From contig JAITWH010000006.1 in NCBI GenBank assembly GCA_031285405.1, positions 1 through 42,990 on the forward strand: a stretch of DNA of 42,990 bases. The letters are read 5' to 3'. Each line of letters starts with the position of its first letter. The stretch's first letter is position 1. Under the pieces are notes generated by a model. The model did not search any database. It was not told where the DNA came from and was given only the letters and a program-made list of their open reading frames with translations. Origin of the DNA: Alistipes sp. Its GTDB lineage: Bacteria; Bacteroidota; Bacteroidia; Bacteroidales; Rikenellaceae. Shown here in pieces: positions 25,038-32,597 of this stretch. The translations under genes and the position numbers were made by a program.

Positions 25038-26585
25038 TTAGAAGTCCCATACGTAGGTTCCGACCGCCCCGGGCTCCAACCTAACGCTGGCATATTGGCT
25101 GCGGAACTGAATGCGGAACGAGCCTGTGTTCCACGTGTTGTTGGCGACGATCAGCACGATCTTCCCCTCGGGAGTGCGGAACGCCACGTTGGGCAGCACG
25201 GCGAAGTTGTCGTATGTTGCCACTCTCAGCACCTCTCTCCGCTCCTCGTCTGTGGTGAGCGCCACCGACATGTCGCCCGGATTTGTCGAGCCGATCCGCA
25301 CCGACCCCGGACGGACGAACTTCGAGGCGTGGGCGATCACATAGTAGGCCAGGTTTTTCGACACCTTGTCGCCGTCGAGCGTCACCGCGCCCTGACACAT
25401 GGGGCAGCCCCCGTCGTCGGTGTGGGGATCGTTGAGCGGGTCGGCGGCGAAGTTCCACAACAGCACGTTGCGGCTCCAGTTGCGGGTCACGTCGACGATC
25501 ATTCGTTTGACCTGCGCGGCGATGTCGATGCGCTCGCTGTCGGGCCGCTCCACGATCATCTGCTCGGTGAAGTAGAGCGCCTTGTCGGGAAACGCCGCGT
25601 GCACCACCGACATTGCGCTCATCTCGCCGCCGTAATGGTGGAAGCCCGAACCGTCTACATAGGCCGCGGCCTCGGGATCGTTCAACACCGTGAGGGGGTA
25701 GTCGGGCCGGTCGAGGTTGTGGTCGAACAGCACGATCTTGGTATCGAGTCCGTTGCTCCGAAGCTGCGGCCCGAGGTGGTTCTTGATGAAGGCCGCCTGC
25801 TCCTGCGCCGACATGCGCATGCTGGGTGTGTTGTTGGCGTTCAGCGGTTCGTTCTGAATTGTGATTGCGTCGATATCGATCCCCTCGGCGCGCATGGCCT
25901 GAAGGTACTTGACGAAGTATCGTGCGTACACATCGTGGTACTGCTCCTGCAGCCCGCCCGCCTTGACTCGGTCGTTGGTCTTCATCCACACCGGCGGCGA
26001 CCACGGCGAGGCCATGATCTCGATGTCGGGACAGATCGCCAGAATCTCCTTCATCACGGGGATCACATCCTTTTTGTCCTGCCCCAGGTCGAACTTCGCG
26101 AGCTGCATGTCGGTCTCGCCGGCGGGCATGTCGTCATACGAAAAGACGAAACTGTTGAGGTCGGACGCGCCGATGGTGAGCCTCACGTAGCTCACGCCGA
26201 TGTTCTCGCCGTCGGTCCGAAACAGATCCTGCAACAGCGCGGTGCGTGCGGCGGGGGTCATCATCATCATCAACTCGGCGCTGCCGCCGGTGAGTGCGAA
26301 TCCGAATCCGTCGACGCTCTGCATCCTCAGCGACTCGTCGATCACGATGGTTGTGCCGCCGCGACCTGCCCGCGTGGTAAACTGAATGGTCTCCTGCTGC
26401 GGACGGAACAGCTCCGAACGGTCGGGACGCGTGATCCACGCCTCGGCCTCGATGGTGTTGGTTTGCGGTGTTGCACTCTGCTGTGAGGCGTTTTGCCGCA
26501 TGCTGTTTTGCTGCGCCATCGCCGGCGTCACGGTCTGGATCGCCAACCCCGCAAAGGCCAGCGCCGTCAATACTAATCTCTTCAT
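25038..26585 (-). CDS. GH30-family beta-glucanase (GH30_3-like)
   Basis: A 515-residue secreted enzyme (signal about 1-24, ending PAMA). The core matches GH30: the start MQSVDGFGFALTGGSAELM, YVRLTIGASDLNSFVFSYDD, ASPWSPPVWMKTND, TIQNEP with the acid/base E246 and LYFTEQM with the nucleophile E341, then the side beta-sandwich ending GAVGTYVWDF. A Met run (MMMM) follows the first motif. In this family GH30_3 members are mainly beta-1,6-glucanases, which is the best guess for activity. It is the first gene of the leftward GH30-GH5 unit, with a TATCTTTG box at 26622-26629. Confidence 0.9.
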   Translation of the reverse strand: MKRLVLTALAFAGLAIQTVTPAMAQQNSMRQNASQQSATPQTNTIEAEAWITRPDRSELFRPQQETIQFTTRAGRGGTTIVIDESLRMQSVDGFGFALTGGSAELMMMMTPAARTALLQDLFRTDGENIGVSYVRLTIGASDLNSFVFSYDDMPAGETDMQLAKFDLGQDKKDVIPVMKEILAICPDIEIMASPWSPPVWMKTNDRVKAGGLQEQYHDVYARYFVKYLQAMRAEGIDIDAITIQNEPLNANNTPSMRMSAQEQAAFIKNHLGPQLRSNGLDTKIVLFDHNLDRPDYPLTVLNDPEAAAYVDGSGFHHYGGEMSAMSVVHAAFPDKALYFTEQMIVERPDSERIDIAAQVKRMIVDVTRNWSRNVLLWNFAADPLNDPHTDDGGCPMCQGAVTLDGDKVSKNLAYYVIAHASKFVRPGSVRIGSTNPGDMSVALTTDEERREVLRVATYDNFAVLPNVAFRTPEGKIVLIVANNTWNTGSFRIQFRSQYASVRLEPGAVGTYVWDF

Positions 26586-26621
26586 TATGTTTTGTTGTGT
26601 GTTAGTTTATATTAGCAAAGC

Positions 26622-26689
26622 CAAAGATACGAAAACCTCGTGAAACGACCAACACCGTTTGCGATTGTCCCGACGTTGCACTACATTTG
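26622..26689. promoter_or_regulatory. Divergent promoters: leftward GH30 and rightward unknown
   Basis: Leftward: TATCTTTG on the minus strand (26622-26629) in front of the GH30 gene. Rightward: a perfect TTTG-N20-TACATTTG at 26658-26689, with no recognisable full-length gene behind it. The only candidate there is a 29-codon frame at 26803-26892 that runs into the left end of the AT-rich cassette. Confidence 0.7.
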
Positions 26690-26802
26690 CAAAAACAATT
26701 GCTCGGCAGTGTAGAGAAGGAGGAGGGGGAAGAGATCGAAACGGGGGCGGAATAGTGAAGCTCGCCCGCGTTTCGTATGGTTTGGGAAATACCCCTCATT
26801 GT

Positions 26803-26892
26803 ATGGCGCATATATCGCCAATATGGGAATATATGCCTACTTTTGTGGGGGATATAAACGAGTTATGCGCAATTGTTCCTAAAATTGAATAA
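26803..26892 (+). CDS. Possible 29-residue ORF or gene remnant
   Basis: A short frame beginning MAHISPIWEYMPTFVGDI and ending at a TAA. It lies behind a consensus rightward promoter and overlaps the left inverted repeat of the cassette (26862-26879), so it may be the 5' stump of a gene cut by the insertion. Not recognised, and it may be non-coding. Confidence 0.25.
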   Translation: MAHISPIWEYMPTFVGDINELCAIVPKIE

Positions 26893-26899
26893 AAATAAC

Positions 26900-26944
26900 T
26901 TGACAAAATAATTAAAGACAATATAATAGAACATATTTTGGAGG
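26900..26944 (+). promoter_or_regulatory. Consensus sigma70 promoter and strong Shine-Dalgarno site
   Basis: TTGACA (26900-26905), 16 nt, TATAAT (26922-26927), then GGAGG (26940-26944) four bases before ATG. This is the textbook non-Bacteroidetes signal set, unlike the TAnnTTTG boxes elsewhere in the window, and points to a donor outside the phylum. Confidence 0.75.
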
Positions 26945-26948
26945 AAAA

Positions 26949-27545
26949 ATGAGGAAGGTTATTCCAGAATGGGATTTAGATAATATTGGTTCATTTTGTT
27001 ATGAACATATTACGGGAAAATTAAAAAAACCATTTACAGAAGATACAATGATAAACATTTTAACAAAACATTCTGATTGGTTTGACATTTTACAAGCAAT
27101 TGACGCCTTAAAAAAAGTTGGAACAAAAAAATCAATAAATTATTTGAAAAGAATTGCGTTGGAATATAATGCCACTAAAAAAATGGATATTCAAGGTACA
27201 AGTGTATTATCAATAGCAAAATTGGCAAATGGACAGGAAAATAAATTTTTTGGTCAATTATTATTAAATGAAAATTATAAAAATAAATGGTATGCAATGG
27301 CGGCAATATTTTATAGAATAAATGATACAGCATTGCCTTATGTTTTAGAATATGGAATCAACAAAATAAAGAAAAGCAAAAATATGCCTGATACTGGTGG
27401 AATGGTATTAGTTTATTTAGCAAAATATGCATCTGAAAATGAACAGAGTAAAAAAATATTTACAAGAATAAAAAATGATTTTGAAGAAATGGATAAAGAA
27501 ACAAAAGAATATTTAAAAAAGGAGTATTCAAAAATATTTGGATAA
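26949..27545 (+). CDS. HEAT-repeat-like protein, horizontally acquired
   Basis: A 198-residue, Lys/Asn/Ile-rich all-helical protein. Paired helices such as WFDILQAIDALKKVGTKKSINYLKRIA and the following MDIQGTSVLSIAKLANG, WYAMAAIFYRINDTALPYVLEYG look like HEAT repeats. No enzyme motif or signal peptide is seen. The codons are strongly A/T-ending, unlike every neighbour. HEAT-like proteins of this size, carried singly in AT-rich islands, are often immunity or adaptor proteins, but no toxin gene lies nearby and no function can be assigned. It is the only gene of the inverted-repeat cassette. Confidence 0.75.
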   Translation: MRKVIPEWDLDNIGSFCYEHITGKLKKPFTEDTMINILTKHSDWFDILQAIDALKKVGTKKSINYLKRIALEYNATKKMDIQGTSVLSIAKLANGQENKFFGQLLLNENYKNKWYAMAAIFYRINDTALPYVLEYGINKIKKSKNMPDTGGMVLVYLAKYASENEQSKKIFTRIKNDFEEMDKETKEYLKKEYSKIFG

Positions 27546-27574
27546 AAATGGAGTACGGAACAACTGCGCATAAC

Positions 27575-27731
27575 AGGACTGTATGCGTTCCGCCGCCGTT
27601 CGGCGGCTCCAGGGTTCCGCAAAACCGCAGTCGCCCCCCCGCCCAAAGCATCCGCCGCCGGCCTCGAAATAATCGAAGCCGAATAGCCGAAAGACCGAAG
27701 CGACCTTAAATCATCGAATCCGCCGCCGCCT
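27575..27731. other. Gap right of the cassette
   Basis: No gene is supported. A GCCGCC-GTTC-GGCGGC hairpin (about 27590-27605) and several GCCGAA-type short repeats are present; the GC content returns to the host level at the right inverted repeat. Confidence 0.5.
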
Positions 27732-28574
27732 CTACAAAACCCCAACTCCCTTAGCCAGCGCCGCCGCCCCAAGTATCTGAATATCAGGATTGCGAGATAT
27801 CTCGATACGAATGTTGCGCACCGTCTCGGGATACGGAAACTCCCCCATCTTCGCCAAAGTAGCTCGCTCGAACAGCGGCCAAGCACGCGAAATCCCCCCA
27901 CCAAAGATCACAGCCTCGGGGTCATAGGTAAACAGAATGATCTGCATCAGCATCCCCATGTGGCCGCCGAACTCATCCCAAATCGCCTGCGCCTTCGCGT
28001 CACCCTTCGCCGCAGCCGCAGCCGCCTCGCTGCCCGTCGTTCCGTGCAGACGCGAAAAAAAGTTGCTGCCGCAGTAATCCTCCAACGTGGCGTCCAAGTA
28101 GGGCAGCGAACCTATCTCACCCGCCCCCGTGTTGCGCCCCGAGTAGAGGGTCCCGCCTATGACGATGCCCGCGCCCACACCCGTGCCCAACGTCACACCC
28201 ACCACGTCGCGCAGTCCGTGCCCGACGCCATACTCGGCCTCGCCCAGTGCAAACGTGTTGGCGTCGTTGTTGACCCTCACGGGCACGCCGAACTCCGCTT
28301 CGAGCACATCCTTGAGATGCACCTCCTCCCACGCGGGGATGTTGGTAGCGTTGTAGACGATTCCGCGCACCACGTCTACGACCGACGGCACGCCGATGCC
28401 TATGCCCTCGACGTCCGGCGTCATCATCGCGCCGATATGTGTTTTGAGATATTCGAGCGACTCGCCGAGCGCCATCTTCGATGGGCTTGGGTGGCTCGTT
28501 TTTTTGACAAGTTCTGCTCCGTCGATCTGCCCGATCCGGATGTTTGTTCCCCCTAAATCTATTCCTAATAGCAT
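27732..28574 (-). CDS. ROK-family sugar kinase
   Basis: A 280-residue ROK protein, probably a glucokinase or related hexose kinase. Present are the phosphate-binding start LLGIDLGGTNIRIG, GIGIGVPSVVD, VNNDANTFALGEAEYG with the catalytic Asp, and the GTGVGAGIVIGGTLYSG phosphate loop. The zinc-binding cluster CxCGxxGCxE typical of the family is missing, and the usual GEIGH signature reads GEIGS, so the metal-bound region has diverged. There is no DNA-binding domain, so it is an enzyme and not a ROK repressor. A TAACTTTG promoter box lies at 28601-28608 on the minus strand. Confidence 0.88.
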   Translation of the reverse strand: MLLGIDLGGTNIRIGQIDGAELVKKTSHPSPSKMALGESLEYLKTHIGAMMTPDVEGIGIGVPSVVDVVRGIVYNATNIPAWEEVHLKDVLEAEFGVPVRVNNDANTFALGEAEYGVGHGLRDVVGVTLGTGVGAGIVIGGTLYSGRNTGAGEIGSLPYLDATLEDYCGSNFFSRLHGTTGSEAAAAAAKGDAKAQAIWDEFGGHMGMLMQIILFTYDPEAVIFGGGISRAWPLFERATLAKMGEFPYPETVRNIRIEISRNPDIQILGAAALAKGVGVL

Positions 28575-28600
28575 GGTTGTGATGTTTTACGTTACGTTCG

Positions 28601-28608
28601 CAAAGTTA
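28601..28608 (-). promoter_or_regulatory. ROK kinase promoter -7 box
   Basis: The minus strand reads TAACTTTG, matching TAnnTTTG, 26 nt before the ATG. Confidence 0.55.
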
Positions 28609-28610
28609 CA

Positions 28611-28652
28611 CAAAAAAGCAGAAAACAAGAACCCGACACTCTTGTTTTCTGC
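28611..28652 (-). terminator. Terminator of the outer-membrane protein gene
   Basis: On the minus strand a perfect 13-bp stem (arms starting GCAGAAAAC) with a 9-nt loop is followed by six T. It separates this gene from the ROK kinase promoter. Confidence 0.88.
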
Positions 28653-28679
28653 AACAGACGCGAGGAATCCCCCGATATT

Positions 28680-29198
28680 TTAGAAATAAAAACCGAGATT
28701 GGCGTAGAGCCGCGAATACTCCTTCCGAGTCAGCAGGTAGCTCGCCGACAGATTCATGAACCTGAAAAAACGCACGCCCACACGAGGCAAGACCGCGAAA
28801 TCCGGAGATGCGTAGCCATTATAACCCACACTGTTCATGGATACCCCCGCGCCGAGCCCGACATAGGGGTTGACCTTCTTTCCTCGCCCGAACTGCCAGT
28901 CGGCCACGGCCATCAAAGGTAACGCTTTGTAATAGTACTTGCCTCCGTCATTGCGCTGCACCGGCGAGTATCCGAAACGAAACCCCACGTCGATGGGCTG
29001 GTTTTCCAACTGCCATCGCCCCTCGATATATAGAAACGGGAATGTTATATGATTAGTCATGCCCGGAATATGGGCTGCCGCAATGGGATTCTCAAACCCC
29101 AACTCCAAATCGAACTTGCCATAACCCATCACATCCCTCTGACCACACACCGGCAGCGCCAACACCACCAAAAACAGAACAATAAGCAGTTTTTTCAT
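28680..29198 (-). CDS. Small outer-membrane beta-barrel protein
   Basis: A 172-residue protein with a signal peptide (ending PVCG, followed by QRDVMGYGKFD). The rest alternates hydrophobic and polar residues in short strands, with aromatic girdles (VGFRFGYSP, KVNPYVGLGAGVSMNSVG, VLPRVGVRFFRFMNLSASYLL) and a terminal LYANLGFYF, ending in Phe as outer-membrane barrels do. It is likely an eight-strand OmpA/OmpW-like barrel. Specific function is unknown. It stands alone, with a terminator directly downstream. Confidence 0.75.
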   Translation of the reverse strand: MKKLLIVLFLVVLALPVCGQRDVMGYGKFDLELGFENPIAAAHIPGMTNHITFPFLYIEGRWQLENQPIDVGFRFGYSPVQRNDGGKYYYKALPLMAVADWQFGRGKKVNPYVGLGAGVSMNSVGYNGYASPDFAVLPRVGVRFFRFMNLSASYLLTRKEYSRLYANLGFYF

Positions 29199-29288
29199 CT
29201 TGCAAATATGAAAAGAAAAAACTTGACCGCAAAATTTTGAAGCATCATTTTTTCGATCCCTTGAATTTTTAACCGATTAGCAGCTCGG

Positions 29289-29320
29289 TTTGGCATTTCG
29301 CACGGATTTTGCTACATTTG
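29289..29320 (+). promoter_or_regulatory. Consensus Bacteroidetes promoter
   Basis: TTTG (29289-29292), 20 nt, TACATTTG (29313-29320). The gene's ATG is 5 nt downstream, so the transcript would be leaderless or nearly so. Confidence 0.75.
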
Positions 29321-29325
29321 CAAGT

Positions 29326-29934
29326 ATGAGATGGATTGCATTTATGGTTGCGGCAGTGGCGATAGCCATCGCCGCGACGGGGTGCTCGGCCACAAGAGCG
29401 ACAACAAGAGCGACAACGGAATCAACCACAGTATCGACCACCAAATCGGCCGAAAACGAAACCGCAAACAAAACAACAAACAAACCCCCAAAATCCGAAA
29501 CCGAAGCCACGACCATAAAACAGGTCGAAAGGATGCTCGCCGCAAAGCTCTACAAGATCGACATCGACCGCGCCACACCGATGGCCGCCCCCTCGATGTC
29601 GCTCCCCTACCCCTACCACGTGTCGATCATCGGCGACCGCGTCGAGTCGTTCCTGCCCTACTTCGGGCGCGCCTACACCCTCCCCTACGGCGGCGGCGAG
29701 GGGCCGCGTTTCGCCGCGCCGATCTCCGACTATCGCGAGACCGAGGGGCGTCGCGGGCGTCACGACATACGTTTTCGGGCCGTCACCGCCGAGGACACCT
29801 ACGACTTCTTCCTGAGGATCTTCCCCACCGGCGAGAGCTCCCTGTCGATCAGCCCGGGGCAGAAACAGAGCATCTCGTTCTCCGGTCGCGTCGACATGAC
29901 TCCCGAGTTCGAAACGACTCTAATTAGTGATTAG
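29326..29934 (+). CDS. DUF4251-like lipoprotein
   Basis: A 202-residue lipoprotein: MRWIAFMVAAV signal and lipobox AATGC at about residue 19, then a long Thr/Lys/Glu linker made of Thr-rich repeats (ATRATTRATTEST). The folded part has the DUF4251 pattern: LPYPYHVSIIGDRVESFLPYFGRAY and PISDYRETEGRRGRHDIRFRAVT...YDFFLRIFPTGESSLSI. Function is unknown; the family is common in Bacteroidales envelopes. The upstream in-frame start at 29290 lies inside the promoter, so the ATG at 29326 is used. The last codons and following bases run into a GTGATTAG/TGGTTAG heptad-like tail. Confidence 0.75.
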   Translation: MRWIAFMVAAVAIAIAATGCSATRATTRATTESTTVSTTKSAENETANKTTNKPPKSETEATTIKQVERMLAAKLYKIDIDRATPMAAPSMSLPYPYHVSIIGDRVESFLPYFGRAYTLPYGGGEGPRFAAPISDYRETEGRRGRHDIRFRAVTAEDTYDFFLRIFPTGESSLSISPGQKQSISFSGRVDMTPEFETTLISD

Positions 29935-29980
29935 TGGTTAGTTATCAGTGGTTAGTGCTACGCGGGATTTTGCTACGCGG

Positions 29981-30030
29981 AACAGGCTATAACTAATGAT
30001 TTAGTTATATAACTAAGTTTTTAGTTACAG
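29981..30030. repeat. AT-rich palindromic element, copy 2
   Basis: Contains the same TAGTTATATAACTA core (30002-30015) as 985-1034, in the opposite orientation, with AACAGGCTATAACTAA conserved on one side. It overlaps the stop codon of the leftward RsiV-like gene. A CTACGC-GGGATTTTG-CTACGC linker precedes it. Confidence 0.7.
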
Positions 30031-30774
30031 CTCGACTTTGCCGGTCGGCAGGGTAACCGAAGTAGCTCCGGCAGCAAAGCAGGCAATGTCATAAGGGTTG
30101 TAGACAAACGTCACCCGACCTCGCGAGAGCAGAAAATTTTCTGTCGGAGCAACCTCGTCGGCGACTACGTAGCAGCTGTCGGCCACAAGCCGCTCCCACG
30201 TGTCGACCCCCTTGTCGCTCAATATGTTGGCACGGATCGCAGCAATCAACTTCTCGCGCTCTTCGGGAGCAAACAGCTCGTCCAAGATGATGCGCTCACC
30301 GGTTGTGAGATCGTAGTTCGCGTGATGAAGCGTCTCCATACCGTGCGCACCGCCCATATACTCGCTGCGCCGAACTGTGAAGGTGAGAGTATGCCGACCG
30401 ACCGTGCCGACCGACGATGCGACCTTCAGCCAACCGTTACTTCGGTAACGGGGGTCGGTGCGGGTGGAGTAGTTCTGGCGCATCGCCTCATCGAAGGCCG
30501 CGGCCCCGGCAACCACGTCACCGCCCTCATCGCCCCACACGAACTCCGGCCCAAAAAATTCGGCAATCATAGAGGCACGAATCCGACCAAGCACCTCTGA
30601 GTCGGAAAAATCGGAGAGGTGCTCAAAGCTGTATTCATACTCAAAGTCGCCACCCGGGGTCGAGAAGTTAGCAAAGTTTTCAACGGTGGTGGTCTCGATC
30701 GCGCGGACAGGCGACCGACGACACGAGGCAAGCGTCAGGAGAAGCGCAACGAGGGCAAGTATCTCTATTTTCAT
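30025..30774 (-). CDS. DUF3298/RsiV-like lipoprotein
   Basis: A 249-residue lipoprotein (lipobox TLASC near residue 18). The C-terminal half is a DUF3298 (RsiV-like) domain: FTVRRSEYMGGAHGMETLHHANYDLTTGERIILDELFAPEE, with the GGAHG motif, and FVYNPYDIACFAAGATSVTLP at the end. An N-terminal DUF4163-like part precedes it. RsiV of Bacillus binds lysozyme as an anti-sigma factor. This protein lacks a sigma-binding cytoplasmic part and is only a distant relative, so lysozyme inhibition is just a possibility. It is divergent from the CoA transferase gene, with a mirrored promoter between them. Confidence 0.82.
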   Translation of the reverse strand: MKIEILALVALLLTLASCRRSPVRAIETTTVENFANFSTPGGDFEYEYSFEHLSDFSDSEVLGRIRASMIAEFFGPEFVWGDEGGDVVAGAAAFDEAMRQNYSTRTDPRYRSNGWLKVASSVGTVGRHTLTFTVRRSEYMGGAHGMETLHHANYDLTTGERIILDELFAPEEREKLIAAIRANILSDKGVDTWERLVADSCYVVADEVAPTENFLLSRGRVTFVYNPYDIACFAAGATSVTLPTGKVEL

Positions 30775-30965
30775 GAGTTCGTTTTTAAATTGAGAAGTTG
30801 TTTGGATTTTCCCACCGAAGCGATTTTTGTCTCGGGTCGAGAGATTTTTCCGCCCACCGAACGAGGCGTAGGGGTTCCTACGGAGAGAGAGGCGGGCGCA
30901 AAAATCACCGACCGGAGGCGAAAGGCGCGAGAGAGGGAAATTTCAAACAACTTCTGAAAATTGTT

Positions 30966-30999
30966 CCGCAAAGTTACGCCTTTTTGTATAACTTTGCGG
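30966..30999. promoter_or_regulatory. Mirror-image divergent promoter
   Basis: CCGCAAAGTTA and TAACTTTGCGG are an exact 11-bp inverted repeat with 12 nt between. Each arm carries a TAACTTTG -7 box, one pointing left (RsiV-like gene) and one right (CoA transferase). The dyad could also bind a repressor. The rest of 30775-31057 holds no gene. Confidence 0.65.
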
Positions 31000-31057
31000 A
31001 TTCGTAATTTTCCGCAAACTCTCAACAAACTATAAAAACCTAAAAAACGAGCTCGAT

Positions 31058-32542
31058 ATGGCACTCAAACGAATGTCCGCCACGGAGGCGGCACGTCTCA
31101 TCAAAAACGGCGACAGCGTCGGTTTCAGCGGTTTCACCCACGCGGGATGCCCCAAGGCGGTTCCCAGAGCCCTCGCCGCCCACGCCGAGGAGGAGCACGC
31201 CGCCGGACGCCCCTTCAAGATCGGCATGTTCACGGGCGCCTCGACGGGCGATTCGATCGACGGCGCGTTGGCGCGTGCCAAGGCTGTCAACTTTCGCACC
31301 CCCTATCAGACCACCGGCGACATGCGCGCGGCGATCAACAACCAGGAGATCGCCTATTTCGACCTGCACCTGTCGACCCTTGCGCAGGATTTGCGCTACG
31401 GATTCTACGGGCCGGTCGACGTGGCCATTATCGAGGCGTGCGACGTGACTGAGGATGGACAGATCGTCCCGACGGTGGGGGTGGGCATCTCGCCCACGGT
31501 GTGCAAACTTGCCAAAACCGTCATCGTCGAGCTCAACAGCTGGCACCCGCGTGAGCTGCGCGGAATCCACGACCTGACCCAGATCGCCGATCCTCCCCAC
31601 AGGCAGGACACCGGCATCACGGGGGTGCGCGACCGCATCGGGCGCGACCACATTCCGGTCGACCCGTCGAAAATCGTCGTCGTGGAGGTCAAAGAGCCCA
31701 ACGAGGGTTCGGGCTTCGCACCGGTCGACGATATCACACACAAGATCGGTCAAAACGTCGCGACGTTCTTCGTAGCCGAGATGAAGGCGGGACGCATACC
31801 TGCCTCGTTCCTGCCTATTCAGAGCGGCGTGGGCAACATTGCGAACGCGGTGTTGGCGGCGCTGGCCGACGATCCGAACATTCCCGACCTTGAGGTCTAC
31901 ACCGAGGTGATTCAGGATGCGGTGATAGATATGTTGGTGAGCGGCCGCGTGAAGTTCGCCAGCGGATCGTCGCTCACGGTGTCGAACCCCTGCATGGATC
32001 GCATCTACGCCGATCTGCCCTTCTTCAAGGAGCGGGTGCTGTTGCGCACCACCGAGTTTTCGAACAACCCCGAGATCGTGCGCCGATTGGGCATCATCGC
32101 CATGAACACCGCGCTTGAGGCCGACATCTTCGGCAACGTCAACTCGACCAACGTGATGGGCTCCAAAATTATGAATGGTGTTGGCGGCAGCGGAGACTTC
32201 ACCCGCAGCGCCTATCTGTCGATATTCCTCACTCCGTCGACCGCCAAGGGTGGCAAAATTTCGGCCTTCGTGCCGATGGTGTCGCACACCGACCATGTCG
32301 AGCACGACGTTAAGGTGATAATCTCGGAGTACGGTGTGGCCGACCTGCGCGGTCGCTCGCCGCGCCAGAGGGCCGAGGCGATCATCGAGAACTGCGTGCA
32401 TCCCGACTACCGGCCGCTGCTGCGCGCCTACCTCGAATCGGGTGCCAAGGGCCACACTCCGGTCAACCTCTCGACCGCCTTCTCGTTCCACAAAGCCTTC
32501 ATGGAGACGGGCGATATGCATAACGCCGTGCTCTCGGAATAG
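31058..32542 (+). CDS. Succinate/acetyl-CoA transferase (acetyl-CoA hydrolase family)
   Basis: A 494-residue two-domain class I CoA transferase of the acetyl-CoA hydrolase/succinate-CoA transferase (Cat1/SCACT) family. It would move CoA between succinate or propionate and acetate in succinate-forming fermentation. Signs are SATEAARLIKNGDSVGFSGFT at the start, IPVDPSKIVVVEVKE, LPIQSGVGNIANAV, EVYTEVIQDAVIDML with the likely catalytic E283, GNVNSTNVMGSKIMNGVGGSGDF and ISEYGVADLRGRSPRQRA. Its length fits the family (about 500). It forms its own unit and is convergent with the P-type ATPase gene, with a shared hairpin between. Confidence 0.92.
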   Translation: MALKRMSATEAARLIKNGDSVGFSGFTHAGCPKAVPRALAAHAEEEHAAGRPFKIGMFTGASTGDSIDGALARAKAVNFRTPYQTTGDMRAAINNQEIAYFDLHLSTLAQDLRYGFYGPVDVAIIEACDVTEDGQIVPTVGVGISPTVCKLAKTVIVELNSWHPRELRGIHDLTQIADPPHRQDTGITGVRDRIGRDHIPVDPSKIVVVEVKEPNEGSGFAPVDDITHKIGQNVATFFVAEMKAGRIPASFLPIQSGVGNIANAVLAALADDPNIPDLEVYTEVIQDAVIDMLVSGRVKFASGSSLTVSNPCMDRIYADLPFFKERVLLRTTEFSNNPEIVRRLGIIAMNTALEADIFGNVNSTNVMGSKIMNGVGGSGDFTRSAYLSIFLTPSTAKGGKISAFVPMVSHTDHVEHDVKVIISEYGVADLRGRSPRQRAEAIIENCVHPDYRPLLRAYLESGAKGHTPVNLSTAFSFHKAFMETGDMHNAVLSE

Positions 32543-32561
32543 TTTCGCCGGCAATAATCGA

Positions 32562-32597
32562 ACAGTAAGAGCTGACCCTCGGGTCAGCTCTTACTGT
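32562..32597. terminator. Long hairpin between convergent genes
   Basis: Arms 32562-32578 and 32581-32597 are perfect 17-bp complements (starting ACAGTAAGAGC). The hairpin includes the last codons and stop of the P-ATPase gene. It has only a short TTT on the plus side, so it may stop transcription weakly or protect 3' ends. Confidence 0.7.

Larger units (their letters stand above)
26862..27574 (+). mobile_element. AT-rich single-gene cassette between 18-bp inverted repeats
   Basis: Left end GTTATGCGCAATTGTTCC (26862-26879) and right end GGAACAACTGCGCATAAC (27557-27574) are inverted copies with one mismatch. The DNA between is very A+T-rich, in sharp contrast to both flanks. It carries one gene with its own promoter and ribosome site and no transposase. 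The gene stop is only 11 nt from the right end. The ends do not fit canonical integron attC boxes (RYYYAAC/GTTRRRY). The boundaries are directly visible; mobility is an inference. Confidence 0.65.

Noticed and set aside
27555-27640. Integron attC site at the right end of the cassette
   Set aside because: An imperfect fold exists (CGCATA/TATGCG inside GGAAC/GTTCC), but the R boxes do not fit RYYYAAC and GTTRRRY, and no integrase or array is present.
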